From Morchella semilibera (lineage: Eukaryota > Ascomycota > Pezizomycetes > Pezizales > Morchellaceae): DNA of 64,000 nucleotides. The position numbers and the translations under genes were made by a program. Shown in pieces: positions 35,995-46,735 of this stretch. The DNA is taken from contig CM018604.1 of the NCBI GenBank assembly GCA_009192285.1, positions 4,435,746-4,499,745 on the forward strand, written 5' to 3'. How positions within the stretch are numbered: position 1 is the stretch's first letter; the number at the start of each line of letters is the position of its first letter. Below the pieces are notes generated by a model. It was not told the origin of the DNA. It was given only the letters and a program-made list of their open reading frames with translations, and searched no databases.

Positions 35995-37142
35995 GTTATG
36001 TTTGGGCGCCATTATCATCACTATCATCTTCTTCCTCCCTTCTTCTTGTTCGATTTTTTTTCCCTGCTGTATTCCCTGGGGCTACCAACTGTCTATTGTC
36101 ATGTTTCTCTGTTGCGATGTGTTGTTTCGGTCACCTTGTCTTCTTGTCTTATACATCTTCTAGGGGGTGGGTCAATCGGGAGTGGGTTTGCGGGGAGTTG
36201 GAGTACATCACTTCTTTTTTTTTTTTCAGTCTTCTAGCTGCTTTATTGTTATCTTGTCTGTGTGGAGCGATTCTTGTTTTCTTTTTCTTCCTCTTTTCCT
36301 TCGTTGTGTTTTACTTTTGCATTACAGGGGCGGTAATGGGCGACGTGTGTGTGTACGTGTCGATTCGCAGAGGGGACTTTTTTTTCTTGTCTTTTTTTTT
36401 TGGTAGGAGGTGAGCTTACGTTGGAGAGAGAGAGTACATAAAAGCTGCTACTTACGTTGGGGATCTACTTTTTTCTTTCCTTCTTTTTTTCTTTCCTTTC
36501 TTCGATTCTTTACTTTATTATCACTGCTAGTGTTCTTGTTACTACGATATCCCTTTTTCTCTTTTTCTTTCTCTTTGTAAAACCCCCCCTCTTCATGTTT
36601 TATTAGTAAGCGGGGGGCGATTAATAGTCGTGGTGGCATTGGGGGGGGGACATATGATGGACGGATTAATGAATATGACGAACAGTATAATATGGGGGTG
36701 GGGGGTGGGGGGGCTGGATTTGGAAATTATAGAATCTAATTTATCCTTTCTCCGCGCTGTTGTGTGTTGTGTCGTGTGGGGGCGAGTGATGAGTTGTGAC
36801 TGGGGTTTTGTATTCGGGTGGAATCATGGGTGGTCACTCGGTGCTCTTTTTTCTCCCAACATATCACAACATGACGTACTTTTTTTGTTTTGTTTACATC
36901 AGTAATCGTATACAACATGACGTACGGGTAGAGGGTTTGCGTGAGACTTGATAGATAGAGTGATAGATGGATACAGATGTGTTTAAGGGATAAGAGACGA
37001 GGGCAGGGCTGTGACGGCGATTGATTGCGAGCGGAGAGCGAGCTGCTAGAACGGCGTGACAATTGTAAGTAACAAGTAAAACGCCCCCCGCGGCACAGAA
37101 CGCATCCTCCGTCTCTCGAGCCCATTCCACACATCCAGAGCG
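35995..37142. other. 3' region and intergenic
   Basis: T-rich sequence follows the 5-phosphatase stop codon and may contain its 3' UTR. No gene is seen. A close pair of outward-facing 18-nt motifs lies at 36,782-36,841. Confidence 0.5.
36782..36841. repeat. compact outward-facing motif pair
   Basis: A minus-strand motif copy (36,782-36,799) and a + strand copy (36,824-36,841) enclose only 24 bp. Their outer ends read CGAGTGAT and GGTCACTCG, so the whole is a 60-bp element with inverted ends. Together with the pair at 27,218 this suggests that the motif is the terminus of a very small inverted-repeat element. Confidence 0.5.
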
Positions 37143-37150
37143 TATAAATA
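37143..37150 (+). promoter_or_regulatory. TATA box of the Cys6 protein gene
   Basis: TATAAATA lies 90 bp upstream of the ATG at 37,240 and is followed by an A/C-rich leader, as in many fungal promoters. Confidence 0.55.
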
Positions 37151-37239
37151 ACACACCAGTCCACCCTCCACCCACAACCAAAACCAAAACCAAAAACCAA
37201 AACCTACCACCCACAAAACACAAAAAAAACACAAACAAA

Positions 37240-37806
37240 ATGGCCGATAAATTCAACGACCCAAGCTACGCCCAGGGCTACACCGACGCCCTCGCCAACG
37301 TCCGCAAAGCACTAACCACCACCACGACCGGCCTCCCCCCGCTCCTCGTCTCCGCCCTCCTCGAGACCCTCCCCCCGCCACCCACCCGCCCACGCACCTC
37401 CGGCAAACGCACAACCTCGCTGCTGACGCTCCCAGCGCCCACCCCCGCCCCGGACGACGACGGGGTGCCGCGGCTGGCGCCGCCCGTCGCCGCGGGCAGA
37501 ATCAACATCGTCTCCGGGATTACCGCGGGGCGGTGCGCGAGCGCGGAGCAGTGGGCTGCGATGGGCGCGCTCATTGGCCGCCGCGCGCGCACGGTCGAGG
37601 CTATGTTCATTAATGGCGATCTGACGGTCGATGGGCGGCTGGCGGCAACCGTGTTCAGTCGCGTGGCGTGCGAGGGGTGTGTGTGGAGGGGGGTGGCGCT
37701 CGATTGTAAGGTGCCTGAGCGTGGTGTTGAGACGCTGGTCAGGGGAGGGGCGTGTCAGGTGTGTGTGGAGGTTGGGGGGAGGTGTACGTTGGTGGGTGGG
37801 GAGTAG
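37240..37806 (+). CDS. small Cys6-motif protein, unknown function
   Basis: A single exon of 188 residues; the start context ACAAAATGG is near ideal. The N-terminal 75 residues are Thr/Pro-rich. Residues about 85-130 (GRINIVSGITAG, then AEQWAAMGALIGRRART) look helical. The C-terminus has six cysteines as C-x2-C-x8-C-x15-C-x2-C-x6-C. The spacing resembles the fungal DUF3716-type cysteine domain more than a Zn2Cys6 transcription factor, which has six residues in the first loop. Zinc binding is likely by inference. Third codon positions are strongly G/C-biased, which supports coding. The function is not known. Confidence 0.7.
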   Translation: MADKFNDPSYAQGYTDALANVRKALTTTTTGLPPLLVSALLETLPPPPTRPRTSGKRTTSLLTLPAPTPAPDDDGVPRLAPPVAAGRINIVSGITAGRCASAEQWAAMGALIGRRARTVEAMFINGDLTVDGRLAATVFSRVACEGCVWRGVALDCKVPERGVETLVRGGACQVCVEVGGRCTLVGGE

Positions 37807-38636
37807 GGGGGTGGGATGGGGTGGGAGGGGGGGGGGAGAGGGGGTGGGTGGGTTATGGGGCGTGGGTTATGGGGCGTGGGTTGGTTATTGGGATGGAGAG
37901 GGGGGGATATATGTATATTTGTAGAGCGTGCGGCATGTGCACCAGTCCCTCTGAGTATATGTATATATATAGACAGCTCAGCCTGTAAAATAATCAATAA
38001 GGACCATGGTCCATTTCCGCGCGCTACTATGCCTTCTTCTTAAGCTTGCTACCACTCCATGACTAGTGTCGCTTTACCCTTACCCCGAGAGGCGGTTGTA
38101 AGTGAACCACCCACATAGCAAGACATGTGGCATGGCTGGAAGTGGCTCGAGTATATACTTGTACTTGTTGCTCGAGCGACCCATTAATTATATCAGATCG
38201 GATTGACACGCATGAGTAGCTGTGCATGACTGTTGTAGTGGTGTGGATCCCGTTAATTTGTTTTCATACAGGACAGCTTAAGGGCCGGAGTTTGTATTTA
38301 TTTTCCGGCGATGCAGCTCTATAGTATAGTATTTACAATATCGCGCGGTACACCAGTGCCAATGATGCGAGTGACAGATCATGATCCGGTCACATGTATT
38401 AAAGTTGTGCATAACTACTTATCTGTACCGGTAATACACCCATATGCAACCAATTAATCAACCCTATGAGACCTCTTAATCCGCAAATAGTTACTACATA
38501 CATGTATGGACGCCCTCCGCGCTACGCTACACCATATCACCCGAGCGCCATACCAGGACCGCATATACGCTAGAGCGACCCATCCTACCATTACACCCCC
38601 CCCGGCCCCCTACCCCGCCTGCACCCACCACCACCC
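37807..38636. other. intergenic, G-rich then anonymous
   Basis: A very G-rich stretch (37,807-37,905) follows the stop codon directly. The rest has no gene; one TACATGTA lies at 38,499-38,506. The two flanking genes converge here. Confidence 0.5.
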
Positions 38637-39305
38637 TTAAATCTTCCCCGCACCATGCTCCTCCCTCATCGTCTCCACCATCAACTCACTCTCCCCCTTA
38701 TGGGCCCTCCACTTCGGCAGCCCATCCGGCACATCGATCGCACGGCGCCCATAAAAGATGTGGCAGCTCGGGTGAAACCTCCTCTTCTCGCTCACGTCCG
38801 CAAACTCCACCAGCGTCGGGAAGAGCAGCAGCATCTTCCGCCCCTCGTCCATGATTGGCGTTCGGCAGTTTCCGCACGAGACCTTGCACGGGAGGGTGTA
38901 CTCCTGCGACCGCCGCCCAGAGTGCCAATAGAGGAGCTGCGACGCGCCAGAAGTGAAGCGCACGTCCGTCTTGTGGAATATGGCCGCCTGTATGTTATGT
39001 TAGCACACCTAGTCGAGGAAGGGGGGGGAGGGGAGACGGACCCATTGGAACGGCGCGCCGTGGAGCCGCTGGCATCCCTCGCAGTGGCAGAACTTTGCGT
39101 CGAGAGGGCGCTCGCGTGAGATCTCGAATTTCACCTGTTGGCAGAAGCAGGTGCCCTTGTACAGCGGCTTGAAGTCGTCGTCGTCGACCTTGTAGGGTGG
39201 TCGGTCCAGGCGGTTCTCGTGTACCTGGCGCTGCTCCCCAGCGCTTATGTCCGATGTGTCGTGCGAGTTGTCGTGTGTGCGCTGGGTGGGCGTTGGGTCT
39301 GGCAT
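38637..39305 (-). CDS. GFA-family zinc enzyme (DUF636)
   Basis: Two exons on the minus strand, 39,305-39,042 and 38,987-38,637, give 204 residues. The 54-nt intron has a GTGCTAAC branch region and a CAG acceptor; its donor GTCCGT is unusual. Splicing joins GAPFQW to AAIFHK in frame, which continues the family pattern. I chose the ATG at 39,305 because its context is GACAAAATG; an upstream ATG at 39,449 in the same frame would add a basic, His-rich leader that looks like 5' UTR. The zinc-binding cysteines are visible: C53-x-C55, C73-x-C75-x2-C78 (CHCEGC), and C122 with C126-x2-C129. The family is named for glutathione-dependent formaldehyde-activating enzyme, but most fungal members have no proven substrate, so the function is only general. 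Confidence 0.88.
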
Positions 39306-40138
39306 TTTGTCCTGGTGGTGGTAGTGGCGGTTGTGGTGGTGGTGGTGGTGGACGGAGGTGGGTGGGGTGCGCTGAAGTGCTGTGCGGAGAGATAGAGATA
39401 GAGCTAAAGGTCGGGGGCGGGCGAAGAGGCGGGGGAGGAAGAGGACCATTATGGGTTTATATATACGATATATATAAATATATCGCATATACATGCAGAG
39501 AGCTGATCTAGGTTTTTAAATAGCGTTGCTATGCAGCGGAATGACGTAAATGTTACGGACTGTGAACTAAGGTGACGTAGATATGATTGGTACACGACAA
39601 CTTAATTTGAGGATCTTTCCTCCTCCGGAATCTGATCTAATTAGATATCTCGGTGCTGTTAATTGGTGAAATCTGATAATTAGGATGAGAAACATAGGTG
39701 ATCACTCGGAGACTAATTGGGTTAGCGTGAGATTGGTTGTAATCAACAGTTACCCAATACTTAACTAATACATACATGTATCGATATATCAAGGCCATAC
39801 TTGCGTTTCGAGTGCGTCCAAGGTCACAATCAGTGGACTGGATTAATAAAACTCCAGAGATTCATCACATCTGTCTCACTCACAATATGTCAAAAGTATA
39901 TAGTGTATCGTGTTTATTTCTTTACCAGGAATTACGTACTGTACGGTACTTGAAAACCACAACCCAATAATCATACCGGACGCCTTGCCTGACCCATATA
40001 TACAATGGATCGGCCTCGGCATAAACAAACAATCTCCAAGCCAGCTAGAGCTAGCCTCACCACACATTTAGTTTTACCACAGCGGATAGTGCCATCATTC
40101 CCAAGTGCCATCGATCATTCCAGGAGCGCACCACTCTT
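39306..40138. other. intergenic region
   Basis: Upstream of the GFA gene there is an AT-rich run of TATATA type at 39,456-39,495 that may be its TATA region. An 18-nt motif copy lies at 39,692-39,709, a TACATGTA copy at 39,773-39,780. No gene is seen. Confidence 0.5.
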
Positions 40139-41680
40139 TTACTTCAAGGGTAGTGGCCAAAACCCAAGCGGACGGCCGTGCGACTGCTGTTTGGCCGGGA
40201 TTGCCAGGCAGAGAGCCCTATCATTGTAGATTGACTGATGCATAGGTTGCAGCAGTGCTGTTCTCTCGACACCCGTTTTTGGAACCCACACGGTATGGAA
40301 ACTTGGTTCCTGGACGACCAGTGCCGGAATGCGCACAACCGTCTTGAACCTTGCAACACTCTCTTTGCCCTCCTCCCTCAAGTACCCCAAAAGCTCCAAA
40401 GAACCCCAGAGCTCGGAAACGACATCTCGAAGGTCAACGTGCCACTTGCTATCGAATCCGTGGTATATGCAGTAGCGTTCTAGGCTTCTCATCACAATCC
40501 CATCGGCTTCCCTAAGAGTAAGTGTGGCTAAAAATCTCAACACTGCGACTGCAGCAACCCTGTTGTTCCCATCAAGAATAACCTTTCCAGCCTTCCTTCC
40601 ACGCGTGAGTGAAGGGCAGTATGCAATGATGATCGGCGCAACGCGGCACAGGCAGCTCCCAGAGCTAGGAGTATCGACTACCATCTCACGTACAATCTCT
40701 AGCACGCGCTTTGGTATTGAGAACTCGGCACGCGGGAGCTTGTCTAGGGAGACATAGACGTACGGGAGCATTTGGTGGCCTACAAAGTGAATATAAACGA
40801 CCTTGTGCAGTCTTTGTATGCTGAGAAATGATGACTCGGCCGCCAGTTGTGCCGCCACAGCCTTCCATGTCTCTCTAGGTATCACAATGGCCCTACCAGA
40901 GAGGGAACACTGTAAAGAACTCAGTAGGCTGGTGAAGATGCCAAGTTGTCGCTGAAAACAAAACTTTAGCCCACCAATGGGATCCCTCAAACATGCATGT
41001 ATCTGCAGGAACTGCTCCACACGATCCGAATTTCCACATTGTAGGTCGTTCGTGATCTCTGCAAGTGCCCGCTTCCAGAGTGATACCTGAAGATATGGCG
41101 GCCCTCCACCAGTAACGTATTCCACTGGGGCTGTTAGGAAACTCTCCTTCCGGTCTCTAGTCGGCTGCTGGCCAGTCACCATCAGCCTTAATGCTCCACC
41201 CAGCACTTCCTGCGCACGCCGCTTATAATCGTCTTTAATTCTCGTCCAACCATCTAGGATACTTTCACAGTATAGCAATGCCTCCACGAGCGGCCGCAGG
41301 ACAGATGGTAATCCACGCTCGGGATAGCGGGTTAGTGTATACAAGAGACGTGCATGCTCAGTTTCGAGGTTTCCGAACTCGTTCCACTCACAAGTATAGA
41401 AGAATTGATCCTGTACTCGCTCAGAGGCAGGAAATAAGCGAGGTGGTGGGTTCTCCTTGTCTGGATGGACGAGGTCTAGGATCCGTAATAATGAAAGTTC
41501 AAAAAGATCGTTGAACGTTGGAGCTGTAATATCGCTGCGGCAAAGGCGCGGTGAAGGCTGAGTGATGAGGTCGGAGCTTCCAAGTGGAGAAAACGAGGGG
41601 ACATAGGGATCGATACTACCCTGCTGAATTGTGGGAGCTTGTGGGTGCGGGGATCGGCATGGCGCGGTTTTATTAGGCAT
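40139..41680 (-). CDS. uncharacterised 513-residue protein
   Basis: An uninterrupted frame of 513 residues starting at the ATG at 41,680 (A at -3), with a TATAAAT about 95 bp upstream. There is no signal peptide or clear membrane helix. The first 60 residues are Pro/Ser-rich; the rest is mixed helical sequence. The segment KVILDGNNRVAAVAVLRFLA (about residues 367-386) recalls the DGNxR loop of Fic domains and the DGxHR loop of ParB/sulfiredoxin-like folds, but other conserved residues of those families are not apparent. I do not recognise the protein. The length of the intact frame and the sequence quality argue that it is a real gene, possibly lineage-restricted. It converges with no close neighbour. 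Confidence 0.7.
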   Translation of the reverse strand: MPNKTAPCRSPHPQAPTIQQGSIDPYVPSFSPLGSSDLITQPSPRLCRSDITAPTFNDLFELSLLRILDLVHPDKENPPPRLFPASERVQDQFFYTCEWNEFGNLETEHARLLYTLTRYPERGLPSVLRPLVEALLYCESILDGWTRIKDDYKRRAQEVLGGALRLMVTGQQPTRDRKESFLTAPVEYVTGGGPPYLQVSLWKRALAEITNDLQCGNSDRVEQFLQIHACLRDPIGGLKFCFQRQLGIFTSLLSSLQCSLSGRAIVIPRETWKAVAAQLAAESSFLSIQRLHKVVYIHFVGHQMLPYVYVSLDKLPRAEFSIPKRVLEIVREMVVDTPSSGSCLCRVAPIIIAYCPSLTRGRKAGKVILDGNNRVAAVAVLRFLATLTLREADGIVMRSLERYCIYHGFDSKWHVDLRDVVSELWGSLELLGYLREEGKESVARFKTVVRIPALVVQEPSFHTVWVPKTGVERTALLQPMHQSIYNDRALCLAIPAKQQSHGRPLGFWPLPLK

Positions 41681-41772
41681 AATGATTTTTCCCCTGAATT
41701 TGCTCCGGGAACGGTGAGGATAACAGAAAGTAATGTATGTAGCTTGGGTTTATGGGCTATACGGAGGGCTAC

Positions 41773-41779
41773 ATTTATA
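41773..41779 (-). promoter_or_regulatory. TATA box of the 513-residue protein gene
   Basis: TATAAAT on the minus strand, about 95 bp upstream of the ATG at 41,680. Confidence 0.5.
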
Positions 41780-41973
41780 AGTCATTCTATTGTAAGCCAA
41801 TGTATATATCTTCAGATACAAGCTCTCCCGCTCACCACGGAAATTTCCCTTAGGTTTTGTTTTGTGTGAGACCAAAAAAGTGCTTTCCCTGTTGATAGTT
41901 GGACCCGAATCAGAGCCTTTTCCACTGAAAAGAAGGTAGAAGTTAATTTCTGTGAATGTTAAACCTATCGACC

Positions 41974-42050
41974 TAGTCTCGTGCCCAGCCTATGGTGTGG
42001 TCTCTACACTATACACCACAGAGCAACACCACAGGCTGGGCACGAGACTA
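41974..42050. mobile_element. 77-bp hairpin MITE with 9-bp target duplication
   Basis: The terminal inverted repeats are 25 bp long (41,974-41,998 and 42,026-42,050) with one mismatch, starting TAGTCTCGTGCCCAGCCT. The centre is 27 bp. The element is flanked by a perfect direct repeat CTATCGACC at 41,965-41,973 and 42,051-42,059. A 9-bp target duplication is the hallmark of Mutator-like (MULE) transposases, so this is a very small non-autonomous element moved in trans. No transposase gene is in the window. A decayed relative is at 328-374. Confidence 0.8.
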
Positions 42051-44261
42051 CTATCGACCCAGTAAGCCTGCAATGGTCCGTCCCAGCACACGTTGCGACG
42101 CGCCAAATAAACAAGATGCATATCGACACTTTCCACTAGATTGGCGGGGATTCTTTCGCTTTCCCTACCTTCTCTTAATTAAGCTATGTTGCACCCTCGA
42201 GATATCTGCGCATTCTCCCTAAGACTTCCTCTTACGAATCAATCAATCAACCAATCCCAAAGCTTGCCTTTTCCCTCGAGTGATACACGGTGAGGCAAAT
42301 GCTACTCCATCAACAAGGTCACCTTGATGACAGTTGTAGAGCCCAAAGAGATGAGGACGTTGATCCCCGTAGGAAACCCCCTGTAAAACCCGGACGGGTT
42401 AAAGTTGGGGGATGCCGAGGAGTTGGGAATCAAGCAATCGAAGGTCTAGTTAGTTAAAACCTCCTTCTGACTGGATAGGTTTGCGTGGTAGTTCCATGGG
42501 CCCAATTAGGTGGGATTGATGGATAAAAGGCCCATATTTCGATTAAACATACGTGGCGTAATACTTTGGCGTTATTTGTTATGTGTAGAGTATATGAAGT
42601 ATGTATGCAGTCTCTTGCACACTGTCTCGTGGATAACACTGGGTGTCTTACAATCTCACGTAAACTAGGGTTTTATGAGGACAGATCTTTATATAGCGTG
42701 TTTGTACGTACTTACTACATGTAGTAATATACGAATGTGCTTTTACTAAACTAAGAAAGCCGAGAAAGGTATTGTAATTGGTAGATACCTACCTCATAAG
42801 CGTCAGACTACTTTAAATATGGATAGTTTAATTATAAAGTAATGTATGAGCTGCATATAAGCTTGCTCGCTGTCTGTCCTCGGTTACCTGCTCTTAGAAC
42901 AAGTGTTTATACAAGTAGGTTCTCACTCCCTCGCCTCATCTCAATTCGCCTAATTTCTCTCCTAGGCCTTCACTTCTGCAAACAGAACAAAATTACCCAA
43001 AGTACTCCCGCTTGTTATTGTGTTGACAACTGACATGCCTGGCCAGTAGACGGGATGACTTGTCCGTTTGCTTGCCATCAACAAACAGCTGTCTTCCTTA
43101 ATTACTACGGGCTTCTACGTAGATAATGAAAGTACCTACATACACATACCCGAGCGAGTAATCATGGATCTAAAATACCATGAAGGGTCAGTCAAAAGCT
43201 ACTCAAAAATATGACAGCCTCAATCAGTTACCCCCAGCAAGGGAGAAAGCTGAGAGGCCGTACGGAATCGTTTGTTAAGTAAAAATATTTCCGTTGGTGA
43301 GCGCCTTCTTGGAGTGGGATATGAGCGTCTTAAGTAGCGCCCTGAAAGCCGCGACAGTAAATGAGGGGGTATATCACCTGGGTCGGACAATCGGAGTTAG
43401 GAGTTCAATGAGTTCAATCTAGGATATTGATTTGTTTCTATCAGTCAGCGAACGCATAAGTTCACCTGATACTCGAATTTCTTCAAGTGGCGTTGTTGAT
43501 ACCTTGCACCGTATATATACCTGACAGGCTGTATGGACAATTCGGGTGGGAGGGCCGATGGACAATCAATCGAGGTAGTACTGTTTTCAAGTGAGAACCG
43601 GGGCTAGTATATAGTAGACAGCTTCATCTGTTGGTTAGAGCTAGCTAGGAGTTATGGTTGAGGTTAGGACTCGGAAGTCTTTGCGGGGGAACGGCCCTAC
43701 ACTCCTAGACTAAACCTCCCTCAGATTGTCGACAATATCTGATAAATCATACGATGTAACCACCGCAAATTTAAGCATTCTGCACCTTGCGGGTTTCTGC
43801 AGCATAAGTATCTCCGATGCTCATCTCTGCGCAAAGCACCTGCTCTTCCCCCGGAGTGCTGGCCCTGAAAATCCGGGGCGGGGCGCGACCGTGCCCTGCA
43901 TCAACTCCGAAACCCCGATACCTATTTGGCGTGAATCTCCAATTCCCGGGACATCCTGCTTAGCCTAATAACGCTGATCCATGCAGGTACAACTTTCATT
44001 TGGTGCTCAACGTCTGATGCTAACCCCTGCTACACTATCGATATCTCCGGTTTCAATTCCTCTATTCTTCTATGCCTCCCTATCGGAAGAAATTGTGGTA
44101 ATCCGTGAAGGACCGGAGCATTGCCGCTGAGTTGATTGATTTAATAGATTGATTTAATAGATTGTTTATTGCAGGGTTTATTCAGCCGCGCATAATTGAA
44201 GCGTCGAATAACATCTAATTGATCACGAAACTAATCCATCTACCCACTCGACGGATGAGAG

Positions 44262-44269
44262 TACATGTA
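44262..44269. promoter_or_regulatory. TACATGTA upstream of the GH5 gene
   Basis: A copy of the window-wide enriched palindrome lies about 106 bp before the ATG at 44,375 and about 17 bp before the TATA box. Whether it is a protein-binding site is inference from this position and from similar placement before two other genes. Confidence 0.4.
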
Positions 44270-44285
44270 CTCATGCTGGCTGTGT

Positions 44286-44295
44286 TATATATAAG
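44286..44295 (+). promoter_or_regulatory. TATA box of the GH5 gene
   Basis: TATATATAAG lies 80-90 bp upstream of the ATG at 44,375, a usual distance for an inducible fungal cellulase gene. Confidence 0.65.
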
Positions 44296-44374
44296 AAGCC
44301 AAGGAAGCTCGCTGGTTTTCTTTCTCGGCATCTTCACCAGCCAATCACGGACTTGATCTTCAGAAAGGCAAAAA

Positions 44375-46735
44375 ATGAAGGCCACACTCTCTCTTGCCTT
44401 GCTCGCAGCTCTTCCTGCTGCCTTTGCCCAGCAAACAGCGTATGGACAATGTGAGTGGATCAAAGCTACACAGCTTAGGTGCTCCCTAATACTAATAAAA
44501 TCTAGGCGGTGGTGTAACTTGGACCGGAGCAACGACTTGTGTTAGTGGCTACTATTGCTCCTATGGCAATGAGTGTAAGAGAAGGTCAACGCACAACAGT
44601 ATATCAAATTCTAATGTTTAAGCAGATTACTCTCAGTGTGTCCCTGGATCAGCATCAACTACCACTTCTACAACTGCTGCAGTAACCACATCAGCAAGCA
44701 CCAGAACTTCTACTACCAGTGGTAGCTCCTCTTCAACATCTGTAACCACAACAACAACGTCGGCTACCGCATCAGCATGCCCCACAGCTTTCACTTCCAT
44801 TTCTGCCCAGAGCTTCATTACCAACATGAACCCTGGTTGGAACTTGGGCAATACTCTTGATGCAGTGCCGGATGAAACAAGTTGGGGAAATATCATCACC
44901 CCCGCCTCGGTATTCGATGATGTAAAAGCTAAGGGCTTCAAGGGTGTCCGCATTCCAGGTTCGTTTCTATATAAATCTCTACATACAAAATCTTTACTAA
45001 TACCCCTAACCAGTTACCTGGGCGGACCACCTTGCTACTGGCTCTCCATCATGGACAGTCACCCCGGCCTGGATGGATCGTGTGGAAACCGTTGTTGACT
45101 ATGCCCTCGCTCGTGGCCTCTATGTCATTCTTAATATTCATCACGATTCATGGGAATGGGCCGACTTCTCAGCCTCAGGTGCAAACGTCACCATGATTGA
45201 GGAGAAATTCGTCAGCCTCTGGACTCAGATTGGTACAAGGTTCAAGTGCAAGTCTTCTCTTCTTGCATTCGAGCCGTTGAATGAGCCAGTTGGAACAACG
45301 GCAGAACACGGAGCGCAAATGAACAGGATGAACATGCTGTTCTTGAAAACCATTAGAGCAGTCGGCGGATACAACGCTCAGCGAGTTGTTACACTCGTTG
45401 GACTCGGTGAAGATAGCATAAAGACCTCACAGTGGTTTGAGTTCCCTGCTGGATATGAGTCGCAGCCATGGGCTCTGCAGTACCATTACTACTCACCTTG
45501 TAAGGGCACCCCGATGGTTTAACCTAGAAGGATATTTTATCTGTTACTAACTGGTAGCAATAGATATGTTCACTTTTGGTGCATGGGGAGCTACCACGTG
45601 GGGATCTGATGCAGACAAGACAGCTATGGAGGCAGACATCGCCGGCATGCGAGCCAACTTTACCGATGTCCCATTGATCATTGGTGAATGGAATGCCTTC
45701 GCATCAAACACCGAGAATGCGGCCAGATGGAAGTACTATGATTTCCTCATAAAGTTAGGAGTGAAATACAACACCGCTACTGTCCTTTGGGTCGGTGGAT
45801 GGGGTATGAACAACCCACCATCAAGCACTAATAGACCATACTAATTCATTCATGTGTGTACCTAGATGATCTCAACCGTGAGACTCACGTCTGGCGTAAC
45901 GAAGTGGACGTCAACATTATCATCTCTGGTACTAAAGGCATCGCCAACTCCCTCCCTGATAGTACTACCGATACCTCTGCCACTACACAATCATCGTCTG
46001 CTTTCATATTCCACAAAGTTGGCGACGCTGTCTCCGCCCAGACACTCCCCTTCCAGTTTAACGGCAACACTGTTACCTCTATTAAGTCGTCTGCCAAGAC
46101 ACTTGTTGCCGGAACTGATTATTCCGTCTCGGGATCAGATATTGTATTTGCCGCCAGTTATTTGTCGACCTTGTACTCAGCGACCACCGCTGCAGGCATT
46201 ATAGATACGTTGAATGTGACCTTCTCGGCAGGAGCGGGCTCGCAGATCCAGGTTGTGCAGTGGGATGCGCCAACTCTAAGCACCACTTCCTCCAAGGCGG
46301 TCACAGGAACAGATTTGCGTATCCCGATCACATGGAAGGGGTACAATCATGTTGCCGCTGTGAAGGCGGTGAAGGCCGATGGAACCTACCTGTTTGATGA
46401 CTGGACTGTCTACTTGCCAGCATTGCAACAGGCCCGCATTGTAAGCGCACCATAGTTCTTAATTCATGAGATAATTGATAGACACTAACGAAGACTACCG
46501 TGGCTAGACATACGGACAGTGGGGATGGGATAGCAGTAACGTCATTCTTTGGGCAGCAGTCCAAACCGCTGTCGTTTCCGCGGGACAGGCAACGACTTTC
46601 ACGTTTGAGGTCAGTATTTGTTTTACTGCTCACTCCCTTTTATTGTCGTGGGTTTGTTACTGTTGGTACTAACATGTTATGCAGTTCTTCCCTCGTGTTC
46701 CGGGCAACGCTGTGAACTACACATTGACAGTCTAG
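44375..46735 (+). CDS. secreted GH5 cellulase with CBM1 and X2 modules
   Basis: Eight exons: 44,375-44,450; 44,506-44,574; 44,626-44,958; 45,014-45,499; 45,564-45,803; 45,866-46,440; 46,508-46,609; 46,685-46,735. All frames agree and give 643 residues. The signal peptide is 1-18 (ends AAFA). A CBM1 cellulose-binding module lies at about 23-56 (YGQCGG, TTC, YYSQC); two introns interrupt it. A Ser/Thr linker leads to a GH5 catalytic domain of about 105-410: IHHDSWEW, acid/base E250 in LNEP, nucleophile E363 in IIGEWN. An X2-type Ig-like module follows at about 440-530 (FNGNTVTSI, AGTDYSVSG, FSAGAG), then a last beta-rich module. The enzyme should cleave beta-1,4-glucan (endoglucanase type) outside the cell. 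The acceptor of intron 4 at 45,563 was chosen over 45,556 because it keeps the length of YYSPYMFTFGAWG. Confidence 0.92.

Larger units (their letters stand above)
41681..44260. other. intergenic region with a hairpin MITE
   Basis: No gene supported. It holds the hairpin element at 41,974-42,050, an 18-nt motif on the minus strand at 42,276-42,293, TACATGTA at 42,716, and a two-copy ATTGATTTAATAG repeat at 44,137-44,165. Confidence 0.5.
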
